Positions 1 through 12,344 of a stretch of DNA of 36,986 nucleotides are shown here, piece after piece. Both the position numbers and the translations under genes were made by a program. The notes beneath the pieces are model-generated. The model had not been told where the DNA came from, made no database searches, and saw nothing but the letters and a program-made list of their open reading frames with translations. The stretch is taken from assembly GCA_025360445.1 (NCBI GenBank), contig JANYCE010000280.1, positions 1 to 36,986 on the forward strand, given 5' to 3'. Source of the DNA: Betaproteobacteria bacterium (GTDB lineage Bacteria; Pseudomonadota; Gammaproteobacteria; Burkholderiales; SG8-41). How positions within the stretch are numbered: the first letter of the stretch is position 1; each line of letters starts with the position of its first letter.

Positions 1-618
1 CCGGCTGCCCGGTAGCAAGGCCACAACGGGCACCGACGGCGGCAATCGCAACTGTTCGCGTGCCGCATCGTCCCGCGGAATCTGGTCAAGCAGGTCGGCG
101 AGCGGATGGCCGACGAATGCAACATCGATGCCCGCCTCACGGTAGATCTCCGCTTCGAAAGGAAACAACGTAAGCATCTTGTTGACCGCGCGCCTTATTT
201 TTTTCAATCGCTCCCGCCGCCACATCCAGATCGCGGGGCTCACGTAGTGAACCGTTGGAACGCCGCGAGCCTTGAGGCTGCGCTCAAGGCTCAGATTAAA
301 GTCGGGGGCATCGATGCCGATAAAAAGATCCGGTCGATCGGCGAGCAGGCGGCGACGCAGTTGGCGGCGAATACCGACAATTTCAAGAAAATGTTTGAGC
401 ACTTCGAAGTAACCGCGCACAGCGAGCTTTTCCAGCGGGTACCATACGTCCATGCCGGCGGCTTCCATGCGTGGTCCGCCGATGCCGACGACATTCAATC
501 CCGGCAGGTACTCGCGCAGTGCCAGTATTAACTGGCTACCGAGCAAGTCACCCGAGGCTTCACCTGCCACCATCGCGATGGTCCGCGGACGGGCAGGACG
601 ATCAGCGGATGATGCCAC
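1..618 (-). CDS. lpxB: Lipid-A-disaccharide synthase LpxB, N-terminal part (3' end outside window)
   Basis: Reverse-complement reading gives [61 protein letters not shown]...; follows lpxA. Start ambiguous: GTG at 618 (overlapping the lpxA end) or ATG at 573. Confidence 0.9.
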   Translation of the reverse strand, partial: MASSADRPARPRTIAMVAGEASGDLLGSQLILALREYLPGLNVVGIGGPRMEAAGMDVWYPLEKLAVRGYFEVLKHFLEIVGIRRQLRRRLLADRPDLFIGIDAPDFNLSLERSLKARGVPTVHYVSPAIWMWRRERLKKIRRAVNKMLTLFPFEAEIYREAGIDVAFVGHPLADLLDQIPRDDAAREQLRLPPSVPVVALLPGSR

Positions 619-1381
619 GCGTCGACTGCATGAGAAAATTCAGCAATACCTGCAGCTCGGGGCACTCGCCGACATCAAGCGCGATCTTGAGCTTTGCATC
701 CTCAATGCCGAGCCCGGATTTGTACAGCGTTTTATATGCGCGCTTGATCGCGGCTATTGCGGGTGGTGCAAAACCGCGCCGCTTGAGACCTTCTGAATTA
801 ATGCCATAAGGCTGCGCGGTGTTGCCGGAGGCGGTTACGTATGGCGGGACATCCTGCAACACGACTGTTCCAATGGCGGTGATGCTGTGTGCGCCGATAT
901 GGCAGTACTGGTGCACGGCGGTAAACCCGCCGAGTATTGCGTAGTCGTCAACGCGAACGTGGCCGGCAAGCTGCGAATTATTGGCGAATATTGCATGGCT
1001 GCCGACCTGACAATCGTGGGCCAGATGAACATAGGCCATCACCCAGTTGTCGTCGCCTAGACGGGTCACGCCGGCGTCCTGCACGGTCCCGCAATTAAAC
1101 GTGCAAAACTCGCGAATGGTGTTGCCATCACCGATTTCAAGCCGGGTTGGTTCGCCTGTGTATTTTTTATCCTGCGGCGCTTCGCCCAGCGACACAAACT
1201 GAAAAATCCGGTTGTTGCGGCCTATATGCGTATGGCCCGTAATTACCGAGTGCGGACCGATGTGCGTGCCGCTGTCGATTTCAACGTGTTCACCGATGAC
1301 CGTGTAAGCCCCGATCTCGACGTCCGCCGCGAGCCGGGCGCCCGGTTGCACAATCGCTGTAGGATGAATCGCCGTCACCAT
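602..1381 (-). CDS. lpxA: UDP-N-acetylglucosamine acyltransferase LpxA
   Basis: 259-aa ORF with hexapeptide repeats, [19 protein letters not shown] and GLKRRGF motifs. Confidence 0.96.
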   Translation of the reverse strand: MVTAIHPTAIVQPGARLAADVEIGAYTVIGEHVEIDSGTHIGPHSVITGHTHIGRNNRIFQFVSLGEAPQDKKYTGEPTRLEIGDGNTIREFCTFNCGTVQDAGVTRLGDDNWVMAYVHLAHDCQVGSHAIFANNSQLAGHVRVDDYAILGGFTAVHQYCHIGAHSITAIGTVVLQDVPPYVTASGNTAQPYGINSEGLKRRGFAPPAIAAIKRAYKTLYKSGLGIEDAKLKIALDVGECPELQVLLNFLMQSTRGIIR

Positions 1382-1393
1382 TGGGTAACCGGG

Positions 1394-1852
1394 TTACGTG
1401 GTCGTATTTTCGATTGTGCGCAGCGTGCACATCAGATCGGCTTCAGTAACTATCTGGCCGTCGACCTTGGCACGCGTCGCGAACCACCAAATGCCGCGGG
1501 CAAAGCGCTTGATCTCCACACTCAATTCGAGTGCATCACCCGGCACGACCGGCTTTTTAAAACGCGCCTTGTCGATTCCGACAAAGTAGTAAACCGATTT
1601 ATCGTCCGCTCTGTGATCGTGAGTCTTAAAAGTCAGGATGGCGGCGGTCTGCGCAAGCGCTTCGATGATGAGCACGCCGGGCATCACCGGATGATGCGGA
1701 AAATGGCCGGCAAAGAAATGCTCATTAATAGTGACGTTCTTGATCGCCACGATGCCCTTGCCCGGTTCGCACGAAACTACCTTATCGACCAGCAGAAACG
1801 GATAGCGGTGCGGTAGGTACGCGAGAATTTCGTGGATGTCCATGCTGTTCAC
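1394..1852 (-). CDS. fabZ: 3-hydroxyacyl-ACP dehydratase FabZ
   Basis: [22 protein letters not shown] ... [20 protein letters not shown]; start may be the internal ATG at 1843. Confidence 0.96.
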   Translation of the reverse strand: MNSMDIHEILAYLPHRYPFLLVDKVVSCEPGKGIVAIKNVTINEHFFAGHFPHHPVMPGVLIIEALAQTAAILTFKTHDHRADDKSVYYFVGIDKARFKKPVVPGDALELSVEIKRFARGIWWFATRAKVDGQIVTEADLMCTLRTIENTTT

Positions 1853-2895
1853 TGCGAATTTCCTTTTTCTTTGCCAAGCCGCGCTTCGAGTGTGCGCACG
1901 CGCTCGGCGAGCTCGTCCAGGTTGCGCAGTTGCGCTGCATTCTTAAGCCAGCGCTGATGAGTTGAAAATGGATAGACGCCCGTATACGTGCCGGGTTGCA
2001 CCAGCGATTTCATAACGAGCGTTCCGGCAGAAATGCTAACGTCATCGGCGATCGTAATATGTCCGTAGATCATTGCCGCGCCGCCGAGCGCGCAGTTGCG
2101 GCCGATTGTCGCACTGCCGGCAATGCCGACGCAGGCGGCAATTGCCGTGTGGGCGCCGATTTTAACGTTGTGCGCGATCTGAATCTGGTTATCGAGCTTG
2201 ACACCGTCGCTGATCACAGTGTCTTCGAGTGTCCCGCGATCAATGGTCGTATTGGCGCCGATCTCAACGTCATTGCCGATATCAACCCCGCCGATTTGCG
2301 GTATCTTCGTCCACCTGCCCTCTTCGCGCGCAATGCCAAAGCCGTCGGCGCCGATCACTACGCCTGCGTGAACGATGCAGCGTTCGCCGATCCGGCAGCC
2401 ATGATAAACCGACACGTTTGTATGCAGCGTCGAATCGTTACCGATACTGCTTTCCTCGCCGACGACACAACCGGCGCCAATCCGGACCCGTTTGCCGATA
2501 CGCACTTTTTTGCCGATCACCGCACCAGCGCCCAGGCTGGCGGTCTTGTCGACGCGCGCCGACTTGTCGACGACCGCGCTTTTATGCGTGCCGGCGACGG
2601 TGATGGCCGCTGGATTGAATAAGGTTGATACCTTCGCGAAGTAGGCGTAAGGATTAGCGCAAATAATGCGTGTCATTTTTGCGGCTTCGGGCGCATCGGC
2701 GCCCATAATCGCTGCGCCCGCTTTCGTTTGTGCGAGCTGGCCGAGATAGCGCGCCTGTGAAATAAAAACGATGTCGGTCGGTCCGGCCGCTGTCAGGGAT
2801 GCTACCTGGCCGACTTGAATCGCCGGGTCGCCGAGCAGAATACCGCCCAACTGCCCGGTAATTTCATCCAGTCTAAATAGTTTGCGCCTGGTCAT
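1849..2895 (-). CDS. lpxD: UDP-3-O-acylglucosamine N-acyltransferase LpxD
   Basis: 348-aa hexapeptide-repeat protein with [41 protein letters not shown]; in lpx cluster. Confidence 0.96.
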   Translation of the reverse strand: MTRRKLFRLDEITGQLGGILLGDPAIQVGQVASLTAAGPTDIVFISQARYLGQLAQTKAGAAIMGADAPEAAKMTRIICANPYAYFAKVSTLFNPAAITVAGTHKSAVVDKSARVDKTASLGAGAVIGKKVRIGKRVRIGAGCVVGEESSIGNDSTLHTNVSVYHGCRIGERCIVHAGVVIGADGFGIAREEGRWTKIPQIGGVDIGNDVEIGANTTIDRGTLEDTVISDGVKLDNQIQIAHNVKIGAHTAIAACVGIAGSATIGRNCALGGAAMIYGHITIADDVSISAGTLVMKSLVQPGTYTGVYPFSTHQRWLKNAAQLRNLDELAERVRTLEARLGKEKGNSQ

Positions 2896-2949
2896 TGCAT
2901 TTCCATAGCGCGCGTAATTTTCGGTATGCCCCTTCGATTGAGCAACCGG

Positions 2950-3459
2950 TTACTTCTCAGCCGCGAGCGCCTTCATGACCTTTTCGGTGATGTCGATGCG
3001 CGGACTCCGGTAAACGGCTTCCTGCAGGATCAGATCGTATTTCTCGCTTTCCGCGACCTGCTTGATCACGCGGTTGGCGCGTTCGAACAGTGCGGCGAGT
3101 TCTTCATTCCTGCGTAAATTTAAATCTTCTCGAAATTCGCGCTGCAAGCGCTGAAACTCCCGTGTCTGGCGGCCCAGTTCCGTTTCCTTGGTGCGACGAT
3201 CGCTTTCGCCCATCGTCAAGCCGTCCTTTTCGAGCTGACCTTGCAGGCTTTTAATCTGGCCTTCTATCCTGCGTAGTTCCTGCTCACGCGGCGCAAACTC
3301 TTTTTCGAGTTTTTTAGTGGCACGCTCGGCGGGAACCGATTCGCGGTTGATTCGGTCAGCGTCGATGAAGCCGATTTTAAGATCGGCGGCCTGAGCTTGC
3401 GACAACATGCTGCAGGCCAACAACGCGGCCATCAGGGTGATCAAGTAAATTTGCTTCAA
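2950..3459 (-). CDS. skp: OmpH/Skp-family periplasmic chaperone
   Basis: Signal peptide followed by coiled-coil IGFIDADRINRESVPAERATKKLEKEF; between bamA and lpxD. Confidence 0.92.
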   Translation of the reverse strand: MKQIYLITLMAALLACSMLSQAQAADLKIGFIDADRINRESVPAERATKKLEKEFAPREQELRRIEGQIKSLQGQLEKDGLTMGESDRRTKETELGRQTREFQRLQREFREDLNLRRNEELAALFERANRVIKQVAESEKYDLILQEAVYRSPRIDITEKVMKALAAEK

Positions 3460-3510
3460 ATTTGTCTCCTTACACTTTCATTAACCGGTTCGCGATTGGC
3501 GCTTCGAATT

Positions 3511-5778
3511 CTAAAACTGCTGGCCGAACTGGAACTGAATTTTTTGCAGCTTGTCCCCGTCTTGCGACCTTACTGGTTGGGCAAAACTCAATTTTAGCGG
3601 GCCAAACGGCGAGACATAAGATACTGCGATACCCGCTGACGCGCGCGTCTGGCTGAATGAGTAGGTGTCGCCGATCATACCGGCGTCGACAAATGTGGAA
3701 AGCCTTATCGATTTGTCATTCTGCATGCCGGGAAACGGAAACAGCACCTCCAGGTTAGTCACGAGCTTGCGCTGGCCGCCGGTCGGATCACCGTTGATGT
3801 CCTTGGGGCCGATATTCGCCGGATAAAAGCCGCGCACCGAGGTCGGACCGCCTGTGTAGTAATTGCGGAAGAACGGCAGCGGCTTGCCAGCATAGCCGCC
3901 GCCATAACCGATTTCCACATTGCCATAGAGTACGAAATTGCGCGTCACCGGAAAGTATCTTTTATGCTCGGCGCTCAATTTGTAAAAGCGCAGCGTGCCG
4001 CCCGGCAAGCCAGATTCGAGGTTGGCGCGCGAGATCGCGCCCGCGGTCGGATAAATAGCACTGTCGCGCGTGTCGCGCCCCCAACCGATCGTGCCAAGCA
4101 CGGCCGTATTATTGGTGCCAAACGTATTCACGTAATTAGAAATTCGTACCGGCGCGCCCGTAAAAGCCGTCAAACTCGTGCTTTCGTAACCCGCGCCCAT
4201 CGTCACAGAATCGATATCGGTAAACGGTATGCCGATGCGCGCCTGGCCACCGGCGGTTGAGGTTTCGTACAAGCCAAGACCAAGCGCTGCCGGATTACTT
4301 TTCCGGTGGTAAACATCAAAACCCCTGCTTACGCCGTCAACAGTCCAGTACGGCTGCGTGAACGACAGCGAGTACACCGTGTTGATTTTGCTCGAATTGA
4401 CCTGCACGCCAATATGGTTGCCCGAGCCGAACACATTTTGCTGGGTGATCCCGCCGCTCAACACCACGCCTTCGCTGCCGAAACCTGCGCCGAACAAGAC
4501 GCTGCCCGTCGGCTTCTCTGTCACATTAAGGTTAAGGTCTACCTGATCCGTGGTACCGGGAACGCTCGGCGTTTCAATATTAACGTCGGCAAAATATCCG
4601 AGGCGGTCAACGCGCTGTTTAGAGTTTTGAATTTTGCTGGCCGAATACCAGCCGCCTTCAAGTTGGCGCATTTCGCGCCGGATTACTTCGTCCCTCGTGC
4701 GCGTATTACCCGTCACATTGATCCGGCGCACGTACACGCGGCGGCCGGGATCGACGAAGAAGGTAAAATTAACTTTGCGTTTTTCCTTGTCCAATTCCGG
4801 CACTGCATTGACGTTGGCGAAAGCGTAGCCGTCGTTGCCGATGCGGTCGCTCAGCAGCTTGGTCGATTCAGTCAACTTGCTGCGCGAAAAAACTTCGCCC
4901 GGCTGGATTTTAATAAGTTTGCGCGCCTCTGCTTCGGGAATCAGCGTTTCACCGGCGAGCTTGACATCGGCTACCGTGTATTGCGCGCCTTCAGACAAGC
5001 CGATCGTAATGTAAACGTCTTTTTTGTCAGGCGTAATCGAAATCTGTGTTGAATCGATATTGAATTCAAGATAACCGCGGTCAAGGTAATACGAACGTAG
5101 CACCTCCAGGTCAGCCGCCAGCTTTTGCTTTGAATACTGGTCGTCTTTGCTGAACCACGTGAGCAAGCCGGGTGTCCGCAACTTAAACTGGTTAAGCAGA
5201 TCCTTCTCCGTAAAAACCTTGTTGCCAATCACACTGATTTGGCGGATCTTGGCGACTTCACCCTCGACGATATCGAACCTGACCGCCACCCGGTTGCGCT
5301 CCAGCGGTGTCGCGGTCGTCGTGATTTGTGCCGAATACTTGCCGCGGCTGATGTATTGGCGCTTTAATTCCTGCTCCGACTTGTCAAGCAGGCCGCGGTC
5401 GAAGATGCGCCCGTCAGCGAGGCCAATGGAACGCAATCCTTTGAGCAAATCTTCCTTGCTGAATTCCTTGGCGCCCACGATATCAATTTGCGCGACCGAC
5501 GGCCGTTCCTGAACATTGACAATCAGGACGCCGTTGTCGACTTCAAGGCTTACATCTTTGAAAAACCCGGTTGCGTACAGCGAACGAATCGCCTGCGCCG
5601 CCTTGTCATCGGTCATGGTCTCACCGACCTTGACCGGCATGTAGCTGAATATGGTGCCGGCTTCAGTGCGCTGGATGCCCTCGATACGGATGTCTTTCAC
5701 GACGAAGGGATCGAACGCGTGTGCGCTGGACATCATCGCGGCGGCAACAACGAGCAGAAAATGTTGGAAGACGCGCAT
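3511..5778 (-). CDS. bamA: Outer membrane protein assembly factor BamA
   Basis: 755 aa, POTRA repeats (VKDIRIEGIQRTEAGTIFSYMPVKVGE) and C-terminal beta barrel ending QFQFGQQF. Confidence 0.97.
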   Translation of the reverse strand: MRVFQHFLLVVAAAMMSSAHAFDPFVVKDIRIEGIQRTEAGTIFSYMPVKVGETMTDDKAAQAIRSLYATGFFKDVSLEVDNGVLIVNVQERPSVAQIDIVGAKEFSKEDLLKGLRSIGLADGRIFDRGLLDKSEQELKRQYISRGKYSAQITTTATPLERNRVAVRFDIVEGEVAKIRQISVIGNKVFTEKDLLNQFKLRTPGLLTWFSKDDQYSKQKLAADLEVLRSYYLDRGYLEFNIDSTQISITPDKKDVYITIGLSEGAQYTVADVKLAGETLIPEAEARKLIKIQPGEVFSRSKLTESTKLLSDRIGNDGYAFANVNAVPELDKEKRKVNFTFFVDPGRRVYVRRINVTGNTRTRDEVIRREMRQLEGGWYSASKIQNSKQRVDRLGYFADVNIETPSVPGTTDQVDLNLNVTEKPTGSVLFGAGFGSEGVVLSGGITQQNVFGSGNHIGVQVNSSKINTVYSLSFTQPYWTVDGVSRGFDVYHRKSNPAALGLGLYETSTAGGQARIGIPFTDIDSVTMGAGYESTSLTAFTGAPVRISNYVNTFGTNNTAVLGTIGWGRDTRDSAIYPTAGAISRANLESGLPGGTLRFYKLSAEHKRYFPVTRNFVLYGNVEIGYGGGYAGKPLPFFRNYYTGGPTSVRGFYPANIGPKDINGDPTGGQRKLVTNLEVLFPFPGMQNDKSIRLSTFVDAGMIGDTYSFSQTRASAGIAVSYVSPFGPLKLSFAQPVRSQDGDKLQKIQFQFGQQF

Positions 5779-5782
5779 CGTG

Positions 5783-7147
5783 TTAACCGTTTAAAAGCCT
5801 GCTGATATCGTTATATAGTGCGAAGGTCATGAGTAGAAATAACAATCCCATCCCAATGTTTTGACCGACCTCCATTGCTTGGGTTGAAACGGGACTTCCC
5901 TTAATAATTTCAATCATATAATACATCAAATGTCCGCCGTCCAATAAGGGGATCGGCAATAAATTCAGCACGCCGAGACTGATGCTGATCAGCGCGATAA
6001 ACGCGAGGTATGAAATCCATCCGCTCTGCGCCGACTGGCCCGCATAATCGGCAATCGTAATTGGTCCGCTCAGGTTCTTCAGCGAGACTTCACCGATGAT
6101 CATCTTGCCGAGCATGCGCAAGCTAAAAATCGAAGTGTCCCATGTGCGCTCGACCGCTTTGCCGATGGACGTCAGCGGAGAATAACGAACTTCCACTGCG
6201 TACTGCCGCATCGCGTCGGCATCGATGCGCACCGCCACACCAATGCGACCGATGCGATTGGAGTTTTCAAGAACAGCATCCGGCTTCACCGCAATTGTCT
6301 GGCGCATCTCGCCGCGTTTTACTTCGAGCATGAGTTCGCGTTGCGGGCTGGCGCCGATAATCGTAACGACCTCGTCCCAGCGCTTGACCGCAACACCGTC
6401 TATGCTCAGCACTTCATCGCCGGTGAGCATACCGGCGCGCTCCGCTGCACCGCCGGCTACTACGCGCCCGATCACCGGCGGCAGCGGCGGCTGTTGTCGC
6501 GCGAAGCCCAGTACGCGCAGAAAGTCGCCATCGAGATCGGCCGGCGTCAAGGTTGCCATATCCAGTTTGTGAAATCGAATTTCCGAGCGCTCGTTCTGCG
6601 CTTCGATAGCGACGGTCGAGCGGTCGACCGCATATTTGAGTAACTGCCAGCGCGCATCCTGCCATGTAGTAACTGCTTCGCCCCCAACCTTCGTGAGGAC
6701 TTCACCCGTTTGGAATTGCGCTTGTGCGGCTGGTGAGCCGACCGCCACGGCGCCGATGACCGGCTTAAGCCCCGGCACGCCATGCATGAAGATCAGCCAA
6801 TAAACGCCTATGGCGAGCAAGAAGTTTGCAAGCGGTCCCGCCACCACAATAAAGAAGCGGCGGGCGACGGACTGGCGGTTGAAGGCGCGCGGCAAATCCT
6901 GCGGCGCAACCTCACCTTCGCGCTCATCTAGCATCTTTACATAGCCACCGAGTGGAAACGCCGCGAGCGCCCATTCGGTCTGATCGCGGCCCAGACGGCG
7001 GCTTGCCAGTACACGACCGAAGCCGACGGAAAAGCGCAATACTTTTACGTTGCAAAGCCGGGCCGCGAGATAGTGGCCGAATTCGTGCACGACGACGAGT
7101 GAACCGAGCGCGATTGCAAAAGCTATTAGAGTTGTCAGGATATTCAT
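5783..7147 (-). CDS. rseP: RIP site-2 zinc metalloprotease RseP
   Basis: HEFGH zinc motif near the N-terminus, PDZ-like GxxxxGD segments, NLLPIPLLDGGH. Confidence 0.96.
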   Translation of the reverse strand: MNILTTLIAFAIALGSLVVVHEFGHYLAARLCNVKVLRFSVGFGRVLASRRLGRDQTEWALAAFPLGGYVKMLDEREGEVAPQDLPRAFNRQSVARRFFIVVAGPLANFLLAIGVYWLIFMHGVPGLKPVIGAVAVGSPAAQAQFQTGEVLTKVGGEAVTTWQDARWQLLKYAVDRSTVAIEAQNERSEIRFHKLDMATLTPADLDGDFLRVLGFARQQPPLPPVIGRVVAGGAAERAGMLTGDEVLSIDGVAVKRWDEVVTIIGASPQRELMLEVKRGEMRQTIAVKPDAVLENSNRIGRIGVAVRIDADAMRQYAVEVRYSPLTSIGKAVERTWDTSIFSLRMLGKMIIGEVSLKNLSGPITIADYAGQSAQSGWISYLAFIALISISLGVLNLLPIPLLDGGHLMYYMIEIIKGSPVSTQAMEVGQNIGMGLLFLLMTFALYNDISRLLNG

Positions 7148-7161
7148 TTTTTACTCGATTG

Positions 7162-8385
7162 CTACGCCGACAGGCGGGAGGGTTGAGGAGTCGCTCCGGC
7201 ACCGGTGCGGGCGAGCCATGATCGAGCACATTCGCGGGCGGCGAGATCTGCGGCGAACACGTCATCGATTCCGCGCAAAGGCGAGATGCGTACTTTACTC
7301 AATGTATGTTCAATCAGTTCCGGAATACGGTCGAACCCGAGTTGCGACGCAAGAAAAGCGCTCACGGCTATTTCATTGGCAGCATTTAAAACCGCCGGCG
7401 CACTATCGCCTGTGCGCAGCGCCTCGCGCGCAAGTTCAAGACATGGGAACCTGGCGACATCGGGCTCGGAAAAATTGAGCTGGCTCAATGCGGCAAGATT
7501 AAGGCCCTCGACGCCGGCCTCGATACGATCGGGAAAACCCAACGCATGGGCAATCGGTGTGCGCATGTCCGGATTGCCGAGTTGCGCGAGTAACGAGCCG
7601 TCGACGTACTCGACGAGTGAATGGATGATGCTTTCAGGGTGGATAACCACCTTGATCCGGCTCTCATCAGCATTAAACAACCAACTGGCCTCGATTATCT
7701 CAAGACCTTTGTTCATCATCGTGGCTGAATCGACCGATATTTTCCGCCCCATCACCCAGTTGGGATGCGCGCAGGCTTCATCGGGCGTCACGCTGTGCAA
7801 CTGATCTAACGGGAGGTTTCGAAAAGGTCCGCCGGATGCGGTCAGCACGATGCGGCGCACGCCGGACGCTGCGAGGTCACCCGAGAAATTACGCGGAAGC
7901 GCCTGAAATACCGCATTGTGTTCGCTGTCGATGGGAAGCAAAGTTGCGCCATGCGCGCGCACCGCCTGCATGAAAACAGGGCCGGCGGTGACCAACGCCT
8001 CTTTGTTGGCAAGCAGAACACGCTTGCCCGCGCGCACTGCTGCAAAGCTCGCGCGCAGGCCTGCGATGCCGACAATCGCCGCCATGACCGTATCAACTTC
8101 GGCGAGCGACGCGACTTCTTCCAGCGCACGCTCGCCGTGCAACACGGAAGTCGCAAGGCCTTGCGCCCGCAGCCTCACGCGCAGGTCGTCGGCATCTTGC
8201 GCGCTACCCAGCACCGCGTACTGCGGCTTGAAGGCGATGCATTGCTGAAACAGCAGATCGACTTGGCGGTGCGCAGTGAGTGCAACTATCTGAAATCGAT
8301 CGGGATGCCGCGCGACGACATCAAGCGTATTGACGCCGATACTGCCGGTCGAGCCCAGGATCGCCAGGTGTCGCGGTGCGTTCAT
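7162..8385 (-). CDS. dxr: 1-deoxy-D-xylulose 5-phosphate reductoisomerase
   Basis: [48 protein letters not shown]. Confidence 0.97.
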   Translation of the reverse strand: MNAPRHLAILGSTGSIGVNTLDVVARHPDRFQIVALTAHRQVDLLFQQCIAFKPQYAVLGSAQDADDLRVRLRAQGLATSVLHGERALEEVASLAEVDTVMAAIVGIAGLRASFAAVRAGKRVLLANKEALVTAGPVFMQAVRAHGATLLPIDSEHNAVFQALPRNFSGDLAASGVRRIVLTASGGPFRNLPLDQLHSVTPDEACAHPNWVMGRKISVDSATMMNKGLEIIEASWLFNADESRIKVVIHPESIIHSLVEYVDGSLLAQLGNPDMRTPIAHALGFPDRIEAGVEGLNLAALSQLNFSEPDVARFPCLELAREALRTGDSAPAVLNAANEIAVSAFLASQLGFDRIPELIEHTLSKVRISPLRGIDDVFAADLAARECARSWLARTGAGATPQPSRLSA

Positions 8386-9185
8386 AAGAAAATGAGTGCA
8401 GCGAGAGGAAGCGCTGCAACCACACCGTCGATGCGATCGAGCATACCCCCGTGTCCCGGAAAGATCGTGCCACTATCCTTGACGCCGGCTCCGCGCTTCA
8501 ACCATGACTCGAATAAATCGCCGACGATGCTTAATACCGCCATCCCTAAAAATGTTGCGATAAGAAATTCGCCCTTACGCTCGGTGAAGTGCGCGAAATG
8601 CAAAATCAGGGCATACACGGTGACAGTGGCCAATGCCCCAGCGACACCCTCCCACGTTTTACCGGGACTAATGCGCGGCGCAAGCTTGTGGTGGCCGAAC
8701 AGCCGGCCAAACAGATACGCCGCAGTATCGGCAATCCAGACCACGCCAAGCAACAGCAACAGCAGCAGCGGGTTGACTTGCAGTTGCGTCATCGCAAGCC
8801 ACGTCGGCAGCAAAACGGCTATGCCTGCGGCTCCCAACACCAGGCGGTTGCGCACAGTCACTTTCAGCCATAGCCAGCATGGCACAACGACCAGCCAAAA
8901 CGATATGTTTAGGGCGAATACGATGCGCGAAAGCGCGGCGAGCTGTCCGTTAACAGGATTTGATGCGCTGACAAAGAACCAGAGCATTGCCAGACTGGCC
9001 GTCAGCGTTAGCAAGAATAACGCTTCACCGGTGCGGCCGAACGATCCCAAGCGCGCCCATTCGTGCGCGGCAATCAACACCGGGATAATCAATACGGCCT
9101 GCCACCAGACGCCGGGCAACAAAAACATCGCTGCCAGCAACAGTGGAATCAGGACTGCGGCGGTCACCAGGCGCTGCTTGAGCAT
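8382..9185 (-). CDS. cdsA: Phosphatidate cytidylyltransferase CdsA
   Basis: Multi-TM protein with [16 protein letters not shown] and [36 protein letters not shown] signature; 4-bp overlap with dxr. Confidence 0.96.
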   Translation of the reverse strand: MLKQRLVTAAVLIPLLLAAMFLLPGVWWQAVLIIPVLIAAHEWARLGSFGRTGEALFLLTLTASLAMLWFFVSASNPVNGQLAALSRIVFALNISFWLVVVPCWLWLKVTVRNRLVLGAAGIAVLLPTWLAMTQLQVNPLLLLLLLGVVWIADTAAYLFGRLFGHHKLAPRISPGKTWEGVAGALATVTVYALILHFAHFTERKGEFLIATFLGMAVLSIVGDLFESWLKRGAGVKDSGTIFPGHGGMLDRIDGVVAALPLAALIFL

Positions 9186-9209
9186 CAGCGGCTAGACGCC
9201 CGGGGGCCG

Positions 9210-10001
9210 TTAACGTCCATCTAGGGCGCGACGTGGAGTTTGCCGCGCAGCGTCTTCGCGCAACTGCTCGCTGGTGCGCCCAAATCGCCGCTCCCGTCGC
9301 GTATACGATTCGATCGCAGTGTCAAATGCCGCAATATCAAAGTCCGGCCACAATGTGTCAGTGAAATACATTTCGGTATACGCGAGCTGCCACAGTAAAA
9401 AATTGCTTATGCGCTGCTCACCGCCGGTCCTTATGAACAAATCCGGTTCGGGTGCATAGGCGAGCGAGAGATAGGGCAGAAGATCCGATTCGGTGAAGTC
9501 AGCTGCGAGTTGGGGTTTATCGGCGAGCATGCGCTTCACCGCCTCCATGATGTCCCACCGGCCGCCATAGTTGGCCGCCACCGTCAGCGTCAATCGAGTG
9601 TTATTGCGAGTAAGATTCTCTGCGTCGGCAACGAGTTTTTGGAGCGGCCGTTCGAAACGCGACAAGTCCCCGATTACCTTGAAACGAACGCCATTCTCAT
9701 GCAGCTTGGCGACCTCTTGTTCGAGCGCGGAGATAAATAACTGCATGAGGAAAGATACTTCTTCGGCCGGCCGGCGCCAATTCTCGCTGCTGAACGCGAA
9801 TAACGTCAGATACTCGATCCCTTTTTCAGCACACGCCCGCACGGTGCTGCGCACCTTTTCAGCGCCGCCACGATGACCGGCAATACGCGGCAGATAGCGT
9901 TGCTTAGCCCATCGTCCATTGCCATCCATGATAATGGCGACGTGTCGCGGCAGCGCGCCGGTTGCTGGTATGCCGATGGTCGTTGAATCCGAATTCGCCA
10001 C
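9210..10001 (-). CDS. uppS: Undecaprenyl diphosphate synthase
   Basis: [53 protein letters not shown]. Confidence 0.97.
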   Translation of the reverse strand: MANSDSTTIGIPATGALPRHVAIIMDGNGRWAKQRYLPRIAGHRGGAEKVRSTVRACAEKGIEYLTLFAFSSENWRRPAEEVSFLMQLFISALEQEVAKLHENGVRFKVIGDLSRFERPLQKLVADAENLTRNNTRLTLTVAANYGGRWDIMEAVKRMLADKPQLAADFTESDLLPYLSLAYAPEPDLFIRTGGEQRISNFLLWQLAYTEMYFTDTLWPDFDIAAFDTAIESYTRRERRFGRTSEQLREDAARQTPRRALDGR

Positions 10002-10016
10002 GAGCGCGCTTTTACC

Positions 10017-10574
10017 TTATACCGCGATCAATTCGGCTTCTTTGGCAGCAAGCAGCTTTTCGATATCCGCAATATGGCGGTCGGTCAGCTTTTGCACGTC
10101 GTCCTGGGCGCGGCGCTCTTCATCCTCGGCGACTTTTTTCTGCTTTAACAGGTCTTTCAAATGATTATTAGCATCCCGCCGGATGTTGCGCACTGCGACG
10201 CGCGCGCCCTCACCCTCTTTATGCACCACCTTGACCAGGTCCTTGCGGCGCTCTTCGGTCAACGCCGGCATCGGCACGCGAACCGTCTCCCCCATCGTGG
10301 AGGGGTTAAGACCCAGGTCAGAGTCGCGAATTGCCTTTTCTATCGCGGGCGCGAGCTTTTTTTCCCACGGCGTCACACCTATCGTGCGCGCATCGAGCAA
10401 ATTGACGCTTGCAACGGCGTTGATTGCCGTCGGGGTTCCGTAATAATCCACCATTACATGGTCAAGCAAACCGGCGTGCGCGCGGCCGGTGCGGATTTTC
10501 CCGAGATCGTTCTTCAACGTATCGGTCGTCTTTTTCATTTTTTCTTCGGCGGATTTCTTAATGTCTGCGATCAT
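10017..10574 (-). CDS. frr: Ribosome recycling factor
   Basis: 185 aa; [27 protein letters not shown]. Confidence 0.97.
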   Translation of the reverse strand: MIADIKKSAEEKMKKTTDTLKNDLGKIRTGRAHAGLLDHVMVDYYGTPTAINAVASVNLLDARTIGVTPWEKKLAPAIEKAIRDSDLGLNPSTMGETVRVPMPALTEERRKDLVKVVHKEGEGARVAVRNIRRDANNHLKDLLKQKKVAEDEERRAQDDVQKLTDRHIADIEKLLAAKEAELIAV

Positions 10575-10587
10575 GAGTTTTTCTCCG

Positions 10588-11307
<720 letters not shown>

Positions 11308-11311
11308 GGCG

Positions 11312-12214
11312 TCAGGACGGCTGCGCCGTCCTATCGGCTTGCTTGGCCTGCGCCATGACTTCGGCGACAAAGTCGTCCTTGCGCTTCTCAAGACCTTCGC
11401 CCACAACATACAACTTGAACGCGTGGACAGTCGCGTTTTTGCTTTTCAGCAATTGCTCCACAGTCTGCTTGTCGTCTTTCACAAACGGTTGACCCAGCAA
11501 GGTCACTTCCTTCAAAAATTTCTGGACGCTGCCCTCGACCATCTTTTCAACGATGTTCGCTGGCTTGCCGGATTCGGCGGCTTTGGCTACCGCAATGTCG
11601 CGTTCACGTTTAATGAGTTCAGCGGGAATCTCCTCTTTCGATACGGCGACGGGTTTGATTGCCGCGATGTGCATGGCAATATCTTTGGCAAGCCCCTCCT
11701 CGCCGCCGGCGAGATCGATCAATACGCCCACCTTCGCGCCACCGTGAATGTAAGTCGCCAGCTTGCCGACGGCCGTCACGCGCGCGAACCGGCGCAACGA
11801 GACGTTCTCGCCGATTTTTCCTACCAGCCGGGTGCGCACTTCTTCGACGGTCGAACCATCCAGCCGCATAGCGGACAATGCCGCGACGTCCACCGCATCG
11901 CTGGTCGCTGCGAGCTGCGCCGCCTTCGCGGCGAAAGCCAGAAAGTCTTCGTTTTTTGCGACAAAATCGGTTTCGCAGTTGACTTCAACAAGTGCGCCGA
12001 GCTTGCCGTCCGGACCGACGTATGCCGCAACGATGCCTTCAGCGGCGATTCGCGACGATGCCTTGCTCGCCTTGTTGCCGAGCTTGATGCGCAGTATTTC
12101 TTCAGCTTTGGAGGGGTCTCCGTTAGCTTCGGTAAGCGCCTTCTTGCATTCCATCATGGGCGCGTCAGTTTTGTCGCGTAAGTCCCTGACCATCGATGCG
12201 GTGATTTCCACCAT
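11312..12214 (-). CDS. tsf: Elongation factor Ts
   Basis: [44 protein letters not shown]. Confidence 0.97.
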   Translation of the reverse strand: MVEITASMVRDLRDKTDAPMMECKKALTEANGDPSKAEEILRIKLGNKASKASSRIAAEGIVAAYVGPDGKLGALVEVNCETDFVAKNEDFLAFAAKAAQLAATSDAVDVAALSAMRLDGSTVEEVRTRLVGKIGENVSLRRFARVTAVGKLATYIHGGAKVGVLIDLAGGEEGLAKDIAMHIAAIKPVAVSKEEIPAELIKRERDIAVAKAAESGKPANIVEKMVEGSVQKFLKEVTLLGQPFVKDDKQTVEQLLKSKNATVHAFKLYVVGEGLEKRKDDFVAEVMAQAKQADRTAQPS

Positions 12215-12305
12215 TTCAACTCCAGATTCTAAAAATTGATCAATTAGCCGCAGCTATTGCGCCATTTCGCGCAGCATGCGCGCTGCAACTGCCCGTGTCG
12301 CTGTT

Positions 12306-12332
12306 AAAAAAAAGGGGCATCAGCCCCTTTTT
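12306..12332 (-). terminator. Rho-independent terminator/attenuator between rpsB and tsf
   Basis: Minus strand AAAAAGGGGC-TGAT-GCCCCTTTTTTTT: 10-bp perfect stem, 4-nt loop, T-run, just after the rpsB stop. Confidence 0.85.
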
Positions 12333-12344
12333 GGAAGGCGTCGT

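Noticed and set aside
4306-5052. 248-aa + strand ORF antisense to bamA
   Set aside because: Shadow ORF; bamA is certain in this interval.
8745-8775. CAG/CAA-like microrepeat (aacagcaacagcagcagc)
   Set aside because: Encodes a poly-Leu transmembrane segment of CdsA on the minus strand; explained by coding.
7918-9195. 425-aa + strand ORF antisense to dxr/cdsA
   Set aside because: Mirrors two clear conserved genes on the opposite strand; composition is typical of antisense ORFs in GC-rich DNA, no recognisable domain.
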